A DNA stretch of 5,237 nt from positions 1 through 5,237 of the forward strand of contig JAHZJZ010000312.1 of NCBI GenBank assembly GCA_022600655.1, read 5' to 3'. Numbering within the stretch: position 1 is the first letter of the stretch; the number at the start of each line of letters is the position of its first letter. The position numbers were made by a program, and so were the translations under genes. Shown here piece after piece: positions 1 through 5,079 of this stretch. This DNA comes from Campylobacterota bacterium (GTDB lineage Bacteria > Campylobacterota > Campylobacteria > Campylobacterales > Sulfurovaceae). Below the pieces are notes generated by a model. It searched no databases and was not told the origin of the DNA. It saw only the letters and a list, made by a program, of their open reading frames with translations.

Positions 1-45
1 AATAACATATATGTGCAAATCTGTAATGAGCGGGAAGAATGATTA

Positions 46-600
46 ATGCATAAATTACTACTGACACTCTGTTTTTTAATATCATTGTCTACACAGGCTT
101 ACCATTCGGATGAGCACAACAAGAAAATAATTAAAGATGCTTTATACCCAGGATGGGACTTTGAAGCTAAAACAGGTGAAAAGACTTTTAACAATGTTAA
201 AGTAAAAGTATTGAGCGATAAGCAAGTTCAAGTGTTTAATGAACAAGGTAAGAGAATATTTGCAATCAAATGTCCAAACACAGCAATGTGTATGGTTTAT
301 ACAACCAACTCCAATGAACCGATATATGAATACAATGTTGGTGAATTAAAACTCGGTGGTAACAAGTCTGGCTCTATTTATAGGCTATCACTTGATACAA
401 TCTACGAATATGAACACTCGATAAGCTCGGACGAAGGATATATATCATTCATCATTATTACAAGTGGCGGTAGTTCTGGTTATACAAGAAGTCGTTATGA
501 TATTGATACAGAAAACGCTTGGTTTTCTTATGAAGAAACCCGCTTTGATTGGCTAAGGTATGGTCATCCTGGTGAGTATCCTTATGGGCTGGTTAATTAA
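46..600 (+). CDS. Exported hypothetical protein, 184 aa
   Basis: I do not recognise this family. Residues 1-18 form a typical Sec signal peptide: a basic start (MHK), a hydrophobic core of Leu, Phe and Ile, and a likely cleavage after the STQA stretch. The mature protein would be about 166 residues and periplasmic or secreted. It has only two cysteines after the signal, C76 and C82 in a KCPNTAMC stretch, which could form one disulfide. The rest looks beta-rich, with many Tyr, Gly and Ser residues (for example IIITSGGSSGY at 136-146), and there is no lipobox. The start codon follows a weak purine stretch (GGGAAG, 32-37), and an earlier ATG at 39 is stopped at once. A strong ribosome binding site lies just after its stop codon, as if a second gene once followed in an operon. 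It could be a cargo or immunity-type protein, but nothing in the sequence proves a function. Confidence 0.8.
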   Translation: MHKLLLTLCFLISLSTQAYHSDEHNKKIIKDALYPGWDFEAKTGEKTFNNVKVKVLSDKQVQVFNEQGKRIFAIKCPNTAMCMVYTTNSNEPIYEYNVGELKLGGNKSGSIYRLSLDTIYEYEHSISSDEGYISFIIITSGGSSGYTRSRYDIDTENAWFSYEETRFDWLRYGHPGEYPYGLVN

Positions 601-612
601 AGAAGGAGTACA

Positions 613-651
613 ATGAAATTTAAAGACGAACAAGGTGTTGAAGCAGGTTAA
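613..651 (+). pseudogene. 12-codon stump with a strong ribosome binding site
   Basis: An AAGGAG Shine-Dalgarno (603-608) sits four bases before an ATG at 613, which opens a frame of only 12 codons (MKFKDEQGVEAG) ending at 649-651. The signal lies directly after the stop of the upstream exported-protein gene, as expected for the second gene of an operon. It is the best-matched ribosome binding site in the left third of the window, yet it leads to almost nothing. The stop region of the minus-strand gene lies on top of it. The simplest reading is the first codons of a lost gene, cut by a recombination or insertion event near 620-655. A real micropeptide or chance cannot be excluded. Confidence 0.4.
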
Positions 652-1330
652 CCTCTTCACGACTTATGTCGACTTTAGATGCCTCTTGAGGCTCCGCGTA
701 GTTTCTATAGGTTTTACGATTGAATTCTCTTATGCCTAGTGATATTAACTTGCTGTTGGTGATTCTTAGTGTCTCGACGTTCCAATCTTGACACGCGACG
801 CACTTGGCAGCTTTAGTATTCTCTGGCGTCAGTCTATCAATCAGGAACATATCCTTATACTTGTAGAAACCAACAACATTCTTCTCGCTACCTTTACCAT
901 TATTAGCCTGCCACACATTGATTGGTTGAGTTACCTTGCCAATTAGCTTAAGAGTAGGAGTAGTAGCGTAAATATGATAAGTGTGTGAGATATTAGAACT
1001 CCCATAAACAGAAGTTAGTATTACTTCATATGGAAACCCGTCAGGGGTAGTAACAATACTAACCTTATCTGCATAATTTAAGCTGTCGTCACGCCAACTC
1101 CAATTACCTATATGGTCTACAACGATGTTGTTATCAGCGTCTCTAATAACTGCTTCCTGAGCTGTGATGTTTTCGTTCTTGTAGTAGTCAACATTGCAAT
1201 CTAGAGTTATTACTTCAAGTGAGTAGTTGTTAGATTGAGTTGTGTCGGTTTTGACTGGTTTCCAGTCGCAGGATGGACCAGAGAATGTAGCGGTTGAGAT
1301 TAGAGCTGTTAGCAGTAGAAGATGTTTCAT
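620..1330 (-). CDS. Exported hypothetical protein, 236 aa, four cysteines
   Basis: The family is not recognised. The N-terminus has a Sec signal peptide (MKH then a Leu-rich core, residues 1-18), with cleavage likely near the TFSG stretch. The mature chain has exactly four cysteines, C21, C45, C177 and C180, the last two as a CVAC pair, so two disulfides in the periplasm are plausible. The central part is rich in beta-type sequence (YEVILTSVYGSSNISHTYHI, about 101-120), and the tail from about 205 is more charged. The only start candidate, ATG at 1328-1330, has no clear Shine-Dalgarno. The gene converges on the upstream exported-protein gene with 19 bases between stops and no obvious terminator. 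Its last eight or nine codons run through the start of the 12-codon plus-strand stump, so the natural C-terminus may have been altered. It is probably cargo of the element or host DNA beside it. Confidence 0.75.
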   Translation of the reverse strand: MKHLLLLTALISTATFSGPSCDWKPVKTDTTQSNNYSLEVITLDCNVDYYKNENITAQEAVIRDADNNIVVDHIGNWSWRDDSLNYADKVSIVTTPDGFPYEVILTSVYGSSNISHTYHIYATTPTLKLIGKVTQPINVWQANNGKGSEKNVVGFYKYKDMFLIDRLTPENTKAAKCVACQDWNVETLRITNSKLISLGIREFNRKTYRNYAEPQEASKVDISREEVNLLQHLVRL

Positions 1331-1398
1331 TGGTTAAATTTTAGCTCAAAACAACACACCTCTATAGCCTTTGTTATGTAAGTCACAAGTTATTGATT

Positions 1399-1416
1399 TA
1401 ACAATAACAATAACAA
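1399..1416. repeat. Three tandem TAACAA units
   Basis: TAACAA is repeated exactly three times without a gap. The same six bases form the arms of the two palindromes found before the small genes at 3168 and 3617, and an inverted copy (TTGTTA) stands at 1371-1376. It may be a multimeric binding site for an element-encoded regulator or replication protein. The hexamer alone is common in AT-rich DNA, so only the tandem arrangement carries weight. Confidence 0.45.
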
Positions 1417-1515
1417 ATAAGTGTGAATGAAAGCTGACAAATCACCCTTATATATAGAAATACAAATGAAACACACCCATTCTTAATCAAATCACCAGTA
1501 TTTAATCTGAATTAT

Positions 1516-1699
1516 CCAATTTACACCACCTCTACAACACTTACTACTAAAGGAAGTGTAAAGAAGGAAATTTATATAACGAATAAATTAATTTAAAGAA
1601 TCCTACTTATATAGTGAAATAATTTTAAACCCCGCCTAATTTAGATGTTGGCTTAACCAAACCGTCAATATCTAACCCCAATTTAACAACCTACAACAC
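1516..1699. repeat. Imperfect direct repeat pair upstream of the replication gene
   Basis: Positions 1516-1540 and 1678-1699 both begin CCAATTT and both end in TACAACAC, with ACACCACC in one copy against AACAACC in the other. The last nine bases, CTACAACAC, are identical. The copies lie about 160 bases apart, on either side of the AT-rich stretch, a spacing compatible with replication-protein binding sites. Two copies only, so chance similarity in AC-rich DNA remains possible. Confidence 0.3.
1648..1676 (+). promoter_or_regulatory. Candidate sigma70-type promoter of the replication gene
   Basis: TTGGCT (1648-1653) and TCTAAC (1671-1676) each match four of six consensus bases and are separated by exactly 17 bases. 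Transcription would start near 1683 and give a leader of roughly 100 bases containing the hairpins described below. This is a weak promoter by sequence alone; other AT-rich hexamers upstream could serve instead. Confidence 0.3.
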
Positions 1700-1710
1700 A
1701 AGCAATAATT

Positions 1711-1750
1711 AGCAGTTTTACTACTGTTGATTTCGCTCGTCTGCTGTTTT
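1711..1750 (+). promoter_or_regulatory. Possible attenuator-like stem in the rep leader
   Basis: AGCAG (1711-1715) can pair with CTGCT (1741-1745), and the right arm runs directly into GTTTTT. A stem followed by a run of T is the form of an intrinsic terminator, here placed about 40 bases before the start codon. The stem is only five pairs long with a 25-base loop, so an attenuation role is tentative. Confidence 0.25.
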
Positions 1751-1752
1751 TG

Positions 1753-1780
1753 CCTTGGGTGCTAGGCATAACCCCAGGAG
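1753..1780 (+). promoter_or_regulatory. Hairpin overlapping the Shine-Dalgarno of the replication gene
   Basis: CCTTGGGT (1753-1760) pairs with ACCCCAGG (1771-1778) across a 10-base loop with a single mismatch. The right arm includes the first bases of the AGGAG ribosome binding site (1776-1780), which lies six bases before the ATG at 1787. Folding would therefore hide part of the ribosome binding site. An alternative pairing, TGCC (1751-1754) with GGCA (1765-1768), uses some of the same bases and would free it. Two mutually exclusive folds at a start site suggest translational control. Confidence 0.45.
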
Positions 1781-1786
1781 ACAACT

Positions 1787-3073
1787 ATGAGCATTCAATG
1801 CCAAAGTATTAGCTTCAATATACAGATAGACCACAACACCGAGCTTTATCGGGCTATACATAGCTTCTCACTAGAGCAAGCTAGTAAGTGTTTCAACAGG
1901 AAGGATGCGGTAAGTAATATGAGTAAAACTCTTGAGCTTATTGTCATTAATCTGCTGCTTGATGCAGATAGCTATCATATTGGTTTAAACGCCAAGAAGT
2001 GCGATAAACGCTCACGCTACCAACGCGATATATACCGATATCGATACAGAAAGCAGTCATTAGGAATTCTTAAGGATCTTAAGTTTATAACTTACGAAAT
2101 AGGTAGTTACGCTAAAGGATTGGAAACAACCATATTTGTAAATCCCTTGCTACTTGCTTACTTCGAGGATTATGGTACTGCTGCTATTCATAGAGAAGTT
2201 AATGAATTAATTGTTATTAGAGATAAAGACAAGGAGCATCACTTTAATGCCAAGAGCTTTAATGTTGAATACATAGATACACCCAAGACTATTGAGCTAC
2301 GTAAAGAGATGGAGCTAATCAATAGTATGATTGGATTACATACTATTACTTACCCTAGGTTAAGCACAAGTAGTGTTACTAACAAAGGTAGGCAAAGGGA
2401 CTTAGAAGAAACCCCATTAGTAACCCCACTTTATACAAACCCTAATCACCATCAACTTTACCGGGTGTTTAATAACGGTGGAATTGATGAAGGGGGTCGT
2501 ATGTATGGTGCTAGCTGGATTAACATCAAGGAGAAGTTAAGGTTCGGAATGTTAATTAACCACTTGCCTTGTACTGTGATTGACTACAGCTCGATGGCTA
2601 TTGGTCAGCTCTATGCAAAGCTAGGAATATCTCATTCTGATGACTATGATGCTTATGCTATTCCTGAGCTGGTAAAGCTTAAAGTTAGCAGGAAAGCTAT
2701 TAAGCGACAAGTACAGCGAATGCTTAATTCCAAAATACCACTAAAGAGTTTTAGATGTAAAGATGAGCATATTAAACAAGGCTTTAAAGGGCTTGATTAC
2801 AAGTTTGTTGAAGATGTTATTGTTAAATACCATCAACCAATATCTAAATATTTTGGTACTGGCATTGGATTAAAGTTAATGAATGAAGAAGCGATGATTA
2901 TGATTAAAACCTTAAAGGAACTCCACAAAATAAACATCCCTGCTCTTCCACTACACGATGCCTTAATCACCCAATCGGTGCATACCTCCAAAGTCAGAGA
3001 ATTAATGTTTGAACATTATTTTGACTTCTACAACGGAGCTTGCAGCTACACATCAGTTGAAGACCTCCACTAA
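1787..3073 (+). CDS. Putative replication protein with family A DNA polymerase-like palm motifs
   Basis: This is a 428-residue soluble protein. The C-terminal half carries, in order: a GGRMYG motif (236-241); IDYSS (265-269), resembling polymerase A motif A with D266 as the metal-binding Asp; DAY (288-290); an R302-x3-K306 helix ending in NS (314-315), resembling motif B; a helix with MNEEAMIMIKTLKEL (365-379); and IPALPLHDALI (384-394), resembling motif C with H390 and D391. The Glu usual after HD in PolA is Ala here. I have seen this motif set in uncharacterised phage, plasmid and chromosomal proteins, so membership of a PolA-like family is a recognition, not proof. The N-terminal half is Arg/Lys/Tyr-rich around 70-90, then hydrophobic-polar in a pattern that could be a winged helix (92-125). 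No exonuclease, helicase or zinc-finger primase domain is visible. The start is well supported by AGGAG six bases upstream. The likely role is replicating the excised element. Confidence 0.7.
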   Translation: MSIQCQSISFNIQIDHNTELYRAIHSFSLEQASKCFNRKDAVSNMSKTLELIVINLLLDADSYHIGLNAKKCDKRSRYQRDIYRYRYRKQSLGILKDLKFITYEIGSYAKGLETTIFVNPLLLAYFEDYGTAAIHREVNELIVIRDKDKEHHFNAKSFNVEYIDTPKTIELRKEMELINSMIGLHTITYPRLSTSSVTNKGRQRDLEETPLVTPLYTNPNHHQLYRVFNNGGIDEGGRMYGASWINIKEKLRFGMLINHLPCTVIDYSSMAIGQLYAKLGISHSDDYDAYAIPELVKLKVSRKAIKRQVQRMLNSKIPLKSFRCKDEHIKQGFKGLDYKFVEDVIVKYHQPISKYFGTGIGLKLMNEEAMIMIKTLKELHKINIPALPLHDALITQSVHTSKVRELMFEHYFDFYNGACSYTSVEDLH

Positions 3074-3090
3074 GAAACCTAAACAAATCA

Positions 3091-3142
3091 CAACAGACAT
3101 ACATCCTATGCGATTAGTTCGTAGAGATTGCTACGTCTGTTG
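3091..3142 (+). promoter_or_regulatory. Three-way-junction-like inverted repeats after the replication gene
   Basis: CAACAGAC (3091-3098) is the exact reverse complement of GTCTGTTG (3135-3142). Inside lie two small hairpins: CATA/TATG (3098-3101 with 3107-3110) and CGTAG/CTACG (3120-3124 with 3131-3135). Sharing single bases at the junctions, these can form an outer stem with two inner arms. It begins 18 bases after the stop of the replication gene and ends inside the palindrome before the next gene. It may be a folded leader RNA, a transcription end signal without a T-run, or a DNA structure used in replication or packaging. Confidence 0.4.
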
Positions 3143-3154
3143 TTAATTAACAAC
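3139..3154. promoter_or_regulatory. Perfect 16-base palindrome, possible operator
   Basis: GTTGTTAATTAACAAC is a perfect palindrome whose end lies 13 bases before the ATG at 3168. Its arms, TTGTTA and TAACAA, recur in the palindrome before the gene at 3617 with a different centre. Two genes preceded by the same two-fold half-site suggest one dimeric regulator controlling both. No clear promoter hexamers were found close by, and no regulator gene is recognised in the window. Confidence 0.45.
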
Positions 3155-3167
3155 TACAGGAAATATT

Positions 3168-3440
3168 ATGAAAACAATAACAAAATTAAACGTATCTAAA
3201 GAATGTCCAAGATTTGAAAGCTGTAATTCAGCATTCTGTCCCGCTTCTATGGAAGGATTACACCTAAGAGATGAGGCAATCTGTAAATACTTTAGGCTTA
3301 TCAGCCGAGACGAAACAAGTGACATTCCTCAGGTAATAATCGATGCCATTACTGGGAATGAACCTTGCTTCTTGGACGATGATTTCAGAGGGTTTATGAG
3401 TCAGTATAAGTGCATTAAGAATATGGGCTCAGCGTTATAA
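3168..3440 (+). CDS. Cysteine-rich small protein, 90 aa
   Basis: There is no signal peptide, so it is a cytoplasmic protein. The N-terminal half has four spaced cysteines, C13, C19, C24 and C39, in the frame ECPRFESC-x4-CP ... EAICKYF, with two more at C67 and C82. Short proteins with this CPxFxxC-x4-CP and later Cys-x-Tyr arrangement turn up as hypothetical proteins in proteobacteria and phages, to my recollection without an assigned role. The spacing would suit binding of zinc or an iron-sulfur cluster, which is inference. The ATG has AGGAA (3158-3162) five bases upstream. It lies 94 bases after the replication gene on the same strand, with a structured region and a palindrome between, so it may be transcribed from its own signal. 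It might be a small regulator of the element. Confidence 0.75.
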   Translation: MKTITKLNVSKECPRFESCNSAFCPASMEGLHLRDEAICKYFRLISRDETSDIPQVIIDAITGNEPCFLDDDFRGFMSQYKCIKNMGSAL

Positions 3441-3444
3441 AACA

Positions 3445-3542
3445 GTGGGGCGACACAGGATTAGTTTATTGAGTAATACCAATGGCAAGGTAAACAGCAA
3501 ACCGCCTTGTCACCCCACCTATGTTTATAGACATATATTTTT
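3445..3542 (+). terminator. Long imperfect stem and weak hairpin with T-run after the Cys-rich gene
   Basis: GTGGGGCGACA (3445-3455) pairs with TGTCACCCCAC (3508-3518) with one mismatch, and the adjoining AGG/CCT extends the stem if one base is bulged. The enclosed 50-odd bases contain a competing pairing, GGCAAGG (3484-3490) with CCTTGTC (3505-3511). Immediately after comes TATGT/ACATA (3520-3524 with 3531-3535) followed by TATTTTT. The block starts four bases after the stop codon. The A+T hairpin with its T-run may end transcription; the GC-rich outer stem is unusually strong for this AT-rich DNA and could be a structured RNA. Confidence 0.4.
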
Positions 3543-3570
3543 CACAAAAAATTAGTTTAGATAAATAGTC

Positions 3571-3598
3571 TGTTATATTGTTGTTAGATAATTAACAA
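3571..3598 (+). promoter_or_regulatory. Extended -10 promoter with overlapping palindromic operator
   Basis: TGTTATATT (3571-3579) is a good extended -10 element: TG, one base, then TATATT, five of six to consensus. No convincing -35 is needed or seen. Directly downstream, TTGTTA (3581-3586) and TAACAA (3593-3598) form a palindrome across six bases, covering the expected transcription start. That is the classic position for repressor binding. The arms match those of the palindrome at 3139-3154. The gene served would be the small membrane protein starting at 3617. Confidence 0.45.
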
Positions 3599-3616
3599 TA
3601 GAAAGGGAGTGACCAT

Positions 3617-3808
3617 ATGGGGTATTTATTTGGGGTGATATTTATAGGAATGGCTTTAATACCTGAAACTATGTTCGATACTCTAGCAGGCAGACTAATG
3701 TTTGTCGCTATGGGAATTATGCTTGTGGTTGCATCGCACTACTACTATGAAAATCAGAGAATAGAGAAAGAAAAATGGGAAGAGTTTGATAGAAGCAACA
3801 AGAAATGA
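3617..3808 (+). CDS. Small membrane protein, 63 aa, two transmembrane segments
   Basis: The family is not recognised. Residues about 3-16 and 26-41 are hydrophobic and long enough for two membrane helices, joined by a short loop (PETMFDTLAGR). The remaining C-terminus, about 45-63, is highly charged with Glu and Lys (ENQRIEKEKWEEFDRSNKK) and probably lies in the cytoplasm as a helix. The start is supported by AGGGAG (3604-3609) seven bases upstream and by a promoter-operator block just before it. It is the last plus-strand gene before the structured gap ahead of the convergent integrase. Small two-helix proteins in mobile elements can be holins, superinfection-exclusion proteins or toxins; none of these can be chosen from the sequence. 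Confidence 0.7.
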   Translation: MGYLFGVIFIGMALIPETMFDTLAGRLMFVAMGIMLVVASHYYYENQRIEKEKWEEFDRSNKK

Positions 3809-4053
3809 AACAATTAAAACCTAATAAAGCACAAGGATGAGCACGAAAATGATTATCTACAACGACACTCTTTGAAGAAGATTGGGTGTCTATTGCGGTT
3901 ATAAATATAGTAAAAATTTCTAGGGGTAGGAATACAACATTAAAGCATCAAATTCCCCATTAGGGGTGCTACTTCCTACCTGTATTTATAGTTATTCTCA
4001 GCCGTACAGTTTGATTGATTGAGCACTGACAACCAGCCAGTCCACTCTAATCA
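3809..4053. other. Structured intergenic gap between convergent genes
   Basis: No supported gene lies here. Several nested inverted repeats do: GACACTC (3864-3870) with GGGTGTC (3884-3890), seven pairs including one G-T; TATAAATA (3900-3907) with TATTTATA (3983-3990); GGTAGGAA (3925-3932) with TTCCTACC (3973-3980), perfect; AGCA (3944-3947) with TGCT (3967-3970); and the tight hairpin CCCC-ATTA-GGGG (3955-3966). The last four fit inside one another to give one long interrupted arm. It may serve as a two-way terminator for the plus-strand genes and the integrase, but T-runs are poor, so a non-coding RNA or a DNA-level site such as a packaging signal is also possible. Confidence 0.45.
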
Positions 4054-5079
4054 TTATGGTTTAGCTATATCACCTAGAACCCGATTAACCAACTTAGCTT
4101 TGTGGTCTATGCATAAATGGGCATAGCGTTTGGTTACGCTTATTTGCTTATGCCCTAGTACTTCTGCTATTTCAAGTAAGCTAGCTCCATTTTGAGCTAG
4201 GTAGGATGCTGTTGTATGGCGTAAGTCGTGAAATCTAAAGTCTTGTATGTTTGCTTGCTCTAGCGCCCTTCTCCATAGCTTAGTAAAACACATAGGTCTA
4301 TCTGTTTTTATTTCGGAATTAAATATATGGTGTGCATTCTGGTTTCTAAATCTACACAATTCCAACACCACCTCATCTGTTAAAGGCAGCACCTTTGGCT
4401 CTCCATTTTTAGTGGTGCTTACATATGCTATATTTCTATTAAAATCTATATCAGTGAATTTAAGATTAATCAACTCCCCTTTTCTAGCTCCAGTAGTTAC
4501 AGCCATTAAAACCAATAAATATAATTTATTCCAACTAGAGCTTTTGCATACTTTAAACAAGTCACCCTTCTCTTTGGATGACAAAAACCTAACTCTACCC
4601 CTGGGTTCTGCCATAGGTTGCGTATATCTTGCTGGATTATAAGGAAGGTTGTATTCTCTACAAGCATAAGACAACACTGCTGATACTGCCCCTCTAAATT
4701 TATTAATACTTGCATTGCTCAGTCTGTTTGGAAGTGACTTTAGGCCATCGGATATATCATTCTTTGTTATATCAATAATCTTCTTATTATCAAACAAATC
4801 ATCCCAATACCTTATTCTGCTTTCATAAGGAACTGGTGTAGAAGAAATACCACCATATCTATCAATTCTGTATTCCTTTGAAATGTCTTTAAATGACTTG
4901 GTGTTACTCTTCCCACCAAGTGAAAGTTGAATTTTCCAATCGCTTTCAACTTGCATAACAAATTGATTTGCTAGCTTCTTACTTGGAAATGTTTTAGATA
5001 TTGCCTTTAATCCCTTATTTCGAATTAAAACACGATAAGAAACGCCCTTCTTATTTATTAGTTTTTGGATGGTTGCCAT
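4054..5079 (-). CDS. int: Tyrosine recombinase (phage-type integrase), 341 aa
   Basis: This enzyme catalyses site-specific integration and excision of the element by strand exchange through a phosphotyrosine link. The full fold is visible: an N-terminal arm-binding-like domain (about 1-60, MATIQKLINKKG then a basic beta-rich stretch), a core-binding SAM-like domain (about 62-150), and the catalytic domain (about 165-335). Catalytic residues are intact: R199 in TTGARKGEL, K224 in TTKNGEP, H284-x-x-R287 in HDLRHTTAS, H310 in LGHKQ and the nucleophile Y319 in TKRYAH. Length is normal for the family. I chose the ATG at 5077-5079, with AGGA upstream at a usual distance; a frame extension to a TTG at 5103 is less likely. 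The gene points away from the interrupted tRNA-Val about 120 bases behind it, which is the expected arrangement for a tRNA-targeting element. A palindrome upstream suggests autoregulation. Confidence 0.96.
   Translation of the reverse strand: MATIQKLINKKGVSYRVLIRNKGLKAISKTFPSKKLANQFVMQVESDWKIQLSLGGKSNTKSFKDISKEYRIDRYGGISSTPVPYESRIRYWDDLFDNKKIIDITKNDISDGLKSLPNRLSNASINKFRGAVSAVLSYACREYNLPYNPARYTQPMAEPRGRVRFLSSKEKGDLFKVCKSSSWNKLYLLVLMAVTTGARKGELINLKFTDIDFNRNIAYVSTTKNGEPKVLPLTDEVVLELCRFRNQNAHHIFNSEIKTDRPMCFTKLWRRALEQANIQDFRFHDLRHTTASYLAQNGASLLEIAEVLGHKQISVTKRYAHLCIDHKAKLVNRVLGDIAKP

Larger units (their letters stand above)
1331..1786. other. Gene-free region with repeats; candidate replication origin and rep leader
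   Basis: No convincing reading frame lies in these 456 bases. What is visible: TTGTTA at 1371 and three tandem TAACAA units at 1399-1416; CAAATCACC twice (1438-1446 and 1488-1496); a hairpin ACACTT/AAGTGT (1537-1542 with 1554-1559); an imperfect direct repeat of about 22-25 bases (1516-1540 and 1678-1699); and a very AT-rich stretch at about 1560-1630 that could unwind easily. The right end is the leader of the polymerase-like gene. Small plasmids and satellites often place the origin beside the replication gene, so an origin here is a reasonable inference, but no classical long iteron array or DnaA box set is seen. Confidence 0.4.

Noticed and set aside
1399..1416. CRISPR-like or iteron array
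   Set aside because: Only three six-base units in tandem with no spacers; too short for either, so it is kept as a simple repeat.
1640..1668. Minus-strand promoter for an antisense RNA to the rep leader
   Set aside because: TTGACG (1668-1663) is a fair -35, but it points away from the leader, and the best -10 (TAAATT) lies at a 19-base spacing; it would not produce an RNA opposite the ribosome binding site.
3143..3325. Minus-strand open frame of 60 codons
   Set aside because: It is antisense to the Cys-rich gene and runs through the palindrome; no start signal or family resemblance.
3837..3875. 12-codon plus-strand frame starting MSTKMIIYNDTL
   Set aside because: No well-placed ribosome binding site, and it overlaps the left arm of a stem; nothing supports translation.
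3955..3966. Standard Rho-independent terminator
   Set aside because: CCCC-ATTA-GGGG is a good hairpin, but neither strand has a proper T-run directly after it; it is treated as part of the larger structured gap.
4247..4642. Plus-strand open frame of 131 codons
   Set aside because: It lies wholly inside the integrase on the other strand, has no ribosome binding site, and its sequence is the antisense of conserved catalytic motifs.
4506..4715. Minus-strand open frame of 69 codons
   Set aside because: It overlaps the integrase in another frame on the same strand; the integrase has intact catalytic residues and is clearly the real gene.
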